This document shows positions 57,408 through 64,000 of a DNA stretch of 64,000 nt, piece by piece. Under the pieces are notes generated by a model, which made no database searches, was not told the origin of the DNA, and worked only from the letters and a program-made list of their open reading frames with translations. The stretch's first letter is position 1; each line of letters starts with the position of its first letter. Origin of the DNA: Auricularia sp. M13 (Eukaryota; Basidiomycota; Agaricomycetes; Auriculariales; Auriculariaceae); the NCBI GenBank assembly GCA_037042915.1, contig CM073193.1, positions 3,906,001 through 3,970,000 on the forward strand, read 5' to 3'. Made by a program: the position numbers and the translations under genes.

Positions 57408-57828
57408 TCAGCCACTGCGTGCATAGTACAGTCGCAAACTATTGAACACCAGAATCATGGTGTTGATCAATGCCAGGACCAACGGAAAAGCGTTCAGGAT
57501 CTTTGTAAGGTATTGGCAGTAGCTGAGCGCTCTAGAAGAAATTTAGCGACGATTATGTTATGAACGTATAAAGACCACGGTTCATCATGCATTGTGCGCA
57601 TTGCAGACAGCAGGGCCACAGAATATCCGGAGGCGCCAAACACGGTAGCAGTCGCACAGGTGTGTTTCGGGCAGTGACTGTCAAACCATACATGAGCCAG
57701 CCAGAAGTGCACCCAGGCCAGTGCAACTGTGTAACGCGGGCATTGCGCGTCGGGTCGAGTTGGGCGGGGTTAAAGTTGATGGTGGCGGTCAGAGGCAGGA
57801 AGCGAAATCGCGGAATGTGAATTTCCAT
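57408..57828 (-). CDS. Putative small membrane protein (tentative model)
   Basis: ATG 57826-57828 opens MEIHIPRFRFLPLTATINFN and PAQLDPTRNAR. Then, in the next frame, YTVALAWVHFWLAHVWFDSH and ASGYSVALLSAMRTMHDEPW. After a likely intron (about 57541-57586, with a CTAAA branch site) comes SYCQYLTKILNAFPLVLALI, NTMILVFNSLRLYYARSG, stop 57408-57410. The last exon is a convincing membrane segment. The first junction needs one base more than is present (AA at 57733-57734), and the second junction does not join in phase, so the model is tentative. No family recognised. Its start overlaps that of the divergent Nop13 gene. Confidence 0.4.
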
Positions 57829-59398
57829 GTCTTCTTCGGCCACCTCAAGTTCGAGCTCGGATGCGAGCAGTGACGAGGGTTCTCGCCCCAGTACCAATCT
57901 CAAGCGCAAGCGCGTCGCGGAAGATGATAGCTCGTCGTCTGAAGACTCTGCTAGCGAGGGCGAGCAAGAGGTAGAAGTCCTGTCGCACGCCGCTCAACGG
58001 AAACGCAAGAAGGAGCTCGCAAAGGCCGGGGCGCGGGGAAAACTGCAAGCTGGCTCATCTGGCAACAAGACTGTGTCTGCGACCTCGTCCAACACAGTGA
58101 CGGACGTTCTCGCGAAACGGCAGAATTCTGTCTGGGTTGGGAACCTGTCTTTCAGGACGACGCCAGCCTCCCTCAAGGCATTCTTCGAAGGCGTCGGCCA
58201 GATTACGCGCGTGCACATGCCTATGAAGCTCGCAACCAGTGCGGGAGACGCCGCAGAGGGCAAACGGCGGCTCGACAATCGCGGGTGCGCAGAAATTTGC
58301 AGCCCTGCTCCTATGACCATCATACTCACGCGTGGCTGCCTCTGCAGTTTTGCGTATGTTGATTTCGCATCGGCCGACGCAAAGCAGGTTGCAATTGCCA
58401 TGTCTGAACAGGAGCTCGAAGGCCGCAAACTGCTGATCAAGGACGGTGAGCACTAGCGCCCTTGCGCATATCCCTGAAGCTCACGTGAACGACCCAGGCG
58501 ATGATTTTACTGGCCGCCCTGCTCCGCCTGCTGCACCCACCAATAGTGCAGCTGCGGGCTCAGGCGACGCTACGAGCAAGTCGATCACGCACTCGAAGAC
58601 AGCGCAGAAGATCCTTGCCTCCCAAAAACAACCACCAGCGCCTTGCCTTTTCTTCGGAAACCTAGGCTTTGAGGCTACGGTCGAGTCTATAAAGGGCCTG
58701 CTAGATGCGCATGCTCAGGCGCAATCCAAAATTAATAAGGACCCTTCGGCAAATCCGGACACTTCAGAGGATACATTGACCAAAAGCGCAGCAGGAATCA
58801 GGAAGGTTCGGATGGGCACCTTTGAGGATTCGGGACTATGCAAGGGGTTAGTCGCGGTGCTATCGCATTCCTCCCGCCCGCGGTAGCACTGACTCGTGTC
58901 TGCTTTTCTTGCATTGCCTCTGCCAGGTTCGCATTCGTCGACTTTCACACTATCGAGCAAGCCACGGCCGCTCTCATCCAGCCGCGCAATCACCACCTCG
59001 ACGGCCGCAAACTCGTCGTCGAATACGCAAGCGCGGACGCGGTGCGGAGAGGCGGTGGAGGCGGTCCGCGGCGGCAGCGCGAGAACTCTGGCAGCAAGTC
59101 GGGAAAGCGAGTAGCGGCTGCGGATGGCCAGGGGCCAGCGAAGCGTGCGCGAGTGGACGCGAGCGAGGATGCAGAGATGCAGGACGACGAGGATGCCGCC
59201 CCGCAAAAACGCAGCGGCAAGTCACGGCCCGGGAAAACGGAAAGGATGCTGGCAAAGGGTCTTATTCCCCCTGCAGGAGGAGCTGCGAATGGGAAGGTGA
59301 AGAGTAGGCCACGACCGAATCCTGGTGCAGCCCTGGCGGACGCCCCCAGGGCAAGTGCAGCCATTGTACCTAGCAAGGCTCAGAAGATTGTCTTCTGA
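57827..59398 (+). CDS. NOP13: Two-RRM nucleolar protein, Nop13-like
   Basis: Pre-ribosomal RNA-binding protein of the nucleolus. ATG 57827 opens with a Ser/Asp/Glu-rich acidic tract (MSSSATSSSSSDASSDEGSR) and a basic signal LKRKRVAEDD. RRM1: SVWVGNLSFRTTPASLKAFF (RNP2 VWVGNL), then, across an intron about 58286-58347, FAYVDFASADAKQVAIAMSE (RNP1). RRM2: PCLFFGNLGFEATVESIKGL and, across an intron about 58848-58927, FAFVDFHTIEQATAALIQPR, LDGRKLVVEYASADAVRRGG. The C-terminal tail is basic (RRQRENSGSKSGKRVAAADG, KRSGKSRPGKTERMLAKG) and ends SKAQKIVF, TGA 59396-59398. Architecture matches yeast Nop13 and fungal relatives; a nucleolin-like name would also fit. Confidence 0.85.
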
Positions 59399-59617
59399 AG
59401 AGCCGCTCCTGCCTCTAGCTGTTCTTGGCAAACAACGCCTTTGAGGATGAGCTCGAGACTGTTCTGCATCGCTGAGGGCTGAGTGGTTGAGCATAGCGCC
59501 CGTTCTTCTCGCACATGTCTTAACAAAGTGGAAGTTTTTCAGTTTTCGATCGCGTCGTTATGATGCGAAACGTCCAAGAGATTAAGCAACGAAGGCCCAA
59601 AGAGCGTGGTACTGGGA

Positions 59618-61850
<2,233 letters not shown>

Positions 61851-62089
61851 TTTGGGTAAGTGCTGGAAGAAAAAGTGGAAAGAGGTCGAGGCCAGATGGC
61901 CGGGCTGGGCCGTGACACGAACAGCAGATTATCTTATCATATTTGCTCAAAGTAGAGTTTGAAGTTGAGTACCATGTTCTGTATGATCATGATGTCGTGA
62001 AACGTCGACTGCAATTACTGTATGCGACAATGTGTGCTATAGTAGATACAGATGTAGTGTGTGAGTGTGATGCGTCCATGCGCGCGCGT

Positions 62090-62848
62090 CTAGATGGCTT
62101 TGCCCTCTGGGTTTTCCTCGATCTGCCAGGCCACAGCAGCGGTTAGTTGTGAACGTCCGGGCTACACCAAGTAACGCACCATGGTCTTCCAGGAGTGGTC
62201 GACTGGATGATGGTCGCGCACTGGCGACCGGGAAAGCACGGCAGCGCCGACCACCAGTGCGATTGTCCAGCCTTGAGCCCACATACGCGCCTGGACGAGC
62301 TTTTGCGGGAATGTCTGCAAAGGGTCGCGCATGATGATGCTCATAGCTGTGCCCATGCCAGCGACCCATCCACCGCCCACGAGGCCGAACTTGTGCCGGG
62401 ACGCCCAATCCTTAAATTTGTCGTAGTCGTCCATGCTCGCCCACCGGCTCTGCGCTTGCAACTCTTGCCGCTGCAGCTCCATCTCCCCGAGACCCTTCCT
62501 ATACACAAAAAGGTAAATACGGTGCAAGCGTAGTGGAGTGCAGTGACGTACCATTGCGCCTTTTCAAAGGCAAGGCCCGCGCGCTCCGCCTGGATGACGG
62601 CGGCGGGCACAATGATACCAATGGCAGCCATGGCTTTCAGCGATACAGGAAGGGCGCGGTAGGCAGGAATAAAGCGATTGGCGCCGTATAATGTGGGTGC
62701 AGCGATCGCAGAGCCCACTGCGAGGCCTTGCAGGCCGCCGGTCATCGTTGCGCGCTGGTGCGCTGCGAGCTCTTCGGGAGTGACGATCTGAAGGAAGCAA
62801 GGCCTGATAGGCGAGGCTAGGATGTGTCGCTGTAAGACGCACCTTCAT
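62090..62848 (-). CDS. RCF2: Respiratory supercomplex factor 2 (HIG1 domain)
   Basis: Inner mitochondrial membrane protein that associates with cytochrome c oxidase in supercomplexes. ATG 62846-62848 gives MK, and after an intron about 62791-62845 comes IVTPEELAAHQRATMTGGLQ, GLAVGSAIAAPTLYGANRFI, SLKAMAAIGIIVPAAVIQAE. After an intron about 62495-62552 come KGLGEMELQRQELQAQSRWA, DYDKFKDWASRHKFGLVGGG and the HIG1-like membrane pair WVAGMGTAMSIIMRDP and WTIALVVGAAVLS. The last intron (GTGCGT...CTAAC...GGCAG, about 62122-62180) gives the end SWKTMIEENPEGKAI, stop 62090-62092. If it is retained, the protein ends SWKTMVRYLV at 62162. Length of about 215 residues fits Rcf2. Confidence 0.88.
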
Positions 62849-62889
62849 TGTTAGCTGCTGCTGGCGGAAGTGGTAGTAGATGAGCTCCG

Positions 62890-63174
62890 TCAGGTCTCGA
62901 CTGCAGTATTTATACGGCCTTCGGCATCATCATCCGCCGTGTCATCGGCCGCTCCGACGGGTCCCGACTGCTCGAGAGCCGTCCCGGGGACATCCGGAAC
63001 AACGTTTGCGGAAACGCTGACAAAAAGTCGCTGGAAAAAGACGCCTAGAGTCACGAAAATAGGGATAAATGGGTCATGAAAAAGTCTGAGAAGCTCTTGG
63101 TTGGCGGTGGAAGTATCAGGAGCCAGGAAAGGGAGTCTTCGACGGCGCTGGACCTCTGACTGCGCGTCCTCCAT
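62890..63174 (-). CDS. Small open frame upstream of RCF2, doubtful
   Basis: ATG 63172-63174 opens MEDAQSEVQRRRRLPFLAPD, with ELLRLFHDPFIPIFVTLGVF (a possible membrane segment) and an acidic end. No family recognised. It overlaps the possible RCF2 TATA box, which argues against it. A further frame at 63182-63364 begins with a hydrophobic stretch (APVTLILLLSLLVF) and might be an upstream exon. Confidence 0.25.
   Translation of the reverse strand: MEDAQSEVQRRRRLPFLAPDTSTANQELLRLFHDPFIPIFVTLGVFFQRLFVSVSANVVPDVPGTALEQSGPVGAADDTADDDAEGRINTAVET
62907..62913 (-). promoter_or_regulatory. Possible TATA box of RCF2
   Basis: On the minus strand this reads TATAAAT, 58 bases before the RCF2 start codon. 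Confidence 0.4.
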
Positions 63175-63521
63175 CCGCAACTTACGTTACCTGAGTAAAT
63201 TTTTGTTCGGCACTGCACTGCGAGTTAAGCACGTCGCCATCGCAGTTCTGAACGGAATTATTAGCGACAACTGGGTCTTGAGGACGGAAAACGAGCAGTG
63301 AAAGGAGCAGGATCAATGTTACGGGGGCAAGATCAGGTGCCCGGATGAAAGCGTGCGAGCGCAACGAGCCTGTTCCTAGGACAGTTATGAGCGAGGCGAG
63401 TTTCCCCGAGTCGGTCGCTTGGCGAAGCGGGTCACCAAGTCGGCATATGATACAAAAATATTCAGAGTATTACACTGGAACGAAGAGGTCGGAAGATCGA
63501 ATCATGACACCAGCGACAGCT

Positions 63522-64000
63522 TCAGTTCTGCGGCTCGCCAGTGACGGGATGGAATGGAGAAAACTTCCAGACACTACACGGCGGTCATTGGAAAGCTGTC
63601 AAAGGTTACTAGGACACTCACCTCTTCCTATCCGTTACGAACTCCTCAAGTATCTCCCTATCGTGGGGAGGGATAGGAGGCCAGTGAGCGTTGACGCGCT
63701 TGTCCGCGTGGGCCGTGAGCCAACTGTGGGATATGTGAGCGACCTTCACAGCCAAGTAGCAACACAACTTACGGGAGGTAGAGTGGGAAATAGTTCCCCA
63801 TAGTCTCAGCGATGAACACGACGTCTTCTATGTCATTCGTCAGCGGACGGGTGGAAGATCGAAGGTCTACTGCACGCACTGATTACGAGCTCCTTCAATT
63901 CACCAGGCGCAAGGTCGCACTTAGCCAACTGCTCCGGGGAGATGCTCTCGATCTGCATGCGTCGTGGCATGAGCGCTTGCAACACCCCGGGATCCTCCGA
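63522..64000 (-). CDS. C-terminal part of an unidentified gene, cut by window edge
   Basis: The frame is open from base 64000: SEDPGVLQALMPRRMQIESI and SPEQLAKCDLAPGELKELV. Then NDIEDVVFIAETMGNYFPLY, across an intron about 63723-63771 to WLTAHADKRVNAHWPPIPPH and DREILEEFVTDRK, and across an intron about 63577-63622 to SVWKFSPFHPVTGEPQN, TGA 63522-63524. Intron borders are good and the joined C-terminus looks sound, so the gene is real. I cannot name it. The plus-strand frame 63345-63803 is its shadow. Confidence 0.55.

Overview
The window is nuclear DNA of a filamentous basidiomycete, most likely an Agaricomycete. Coding regions are GC-rich and genes lie close together on both strands. Almost every gene is cut by several introns of about 45-70 nt with GTRNGT/YAG borders and CTRAY-like branch sites. 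The gene set is fungal: PROPPIN, Nup82/Nsp1, Rcf2, ferric reductase, GH43 arabinanase and a WW-domain membrane protein. I saw no tRNA or rRNA gene, no transposon with recognisable coding sequence, and no CRISPR. Gene models were joined by eye from exons in different frames, so exon borders are approximate unless a position is given.

Layout. 1-1363: 3' part of splicing factor SF3A3. 1635-7564: two phosphoinositide genes in a row, an Hsv2/WIPI4 PROPPIN and a Sac1 + 5-phosphatase (synaptojanin-like) protein. 8003-9358: secreted GH43 arabinanase. 9848-11307 (-): cysteine-rich protein with a 10-nt microexon. 11498-12458: NCS1/frequenin. 12744-13930 (-): EMC3. 14040-19129: SLH1/ASCC3 helicase. 19249-21081 (-): kynurenine aminotransferase. 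22391-24835: ferric reductase. 25224-28528: ankyrin-DysF-like-FYVE-RING protein with a 3-nt microexon. 29156-32591 (-): PRP5. 32828-33984: PI31. 34240-35233: acidic hypothetical protein. 36409-38049 (-): zinc-finger nuclear protein. 38.1-41.6 kb: gene-poor. 41642-42847 (-): proteasome alpha-7. 42914-45752: Nup82/Nup88. 45962-47102: BTB protein. 47126-49132 (-): Nsp1. 49223-50990: WW-domain membrane protein. 51422-52902: serine hydrolase. 54530-56016: bZIP factor. 57408-57828 (-): small membrane protein. 57827-59398: Nop13-like protein. 59618-61850 (-): Ofd1/Tpa1 dioxygenase. 62090-62848 (-): Rcf2. 63522-64000 (-): 3' part of an unidentified gene.

Themes. Most genes are housekeeping: splicing (SF3A3, PRP5), nuclear pore (Nup82 and Nsp1, known partners), proteasome (alpha-7 and PI31), ribosome quality and biogenesis (SLH1, Nop13, Ofd1). 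Many are arranged head-to-head with very short shared promoters. Two features stand out: microexons of 3 and 10 nt that complete metal-binding motifs, and several places where an otherwise sound protein changes frame by one base, often at a short homopolymer. The latter could be genuine lesions or sequencing indels.
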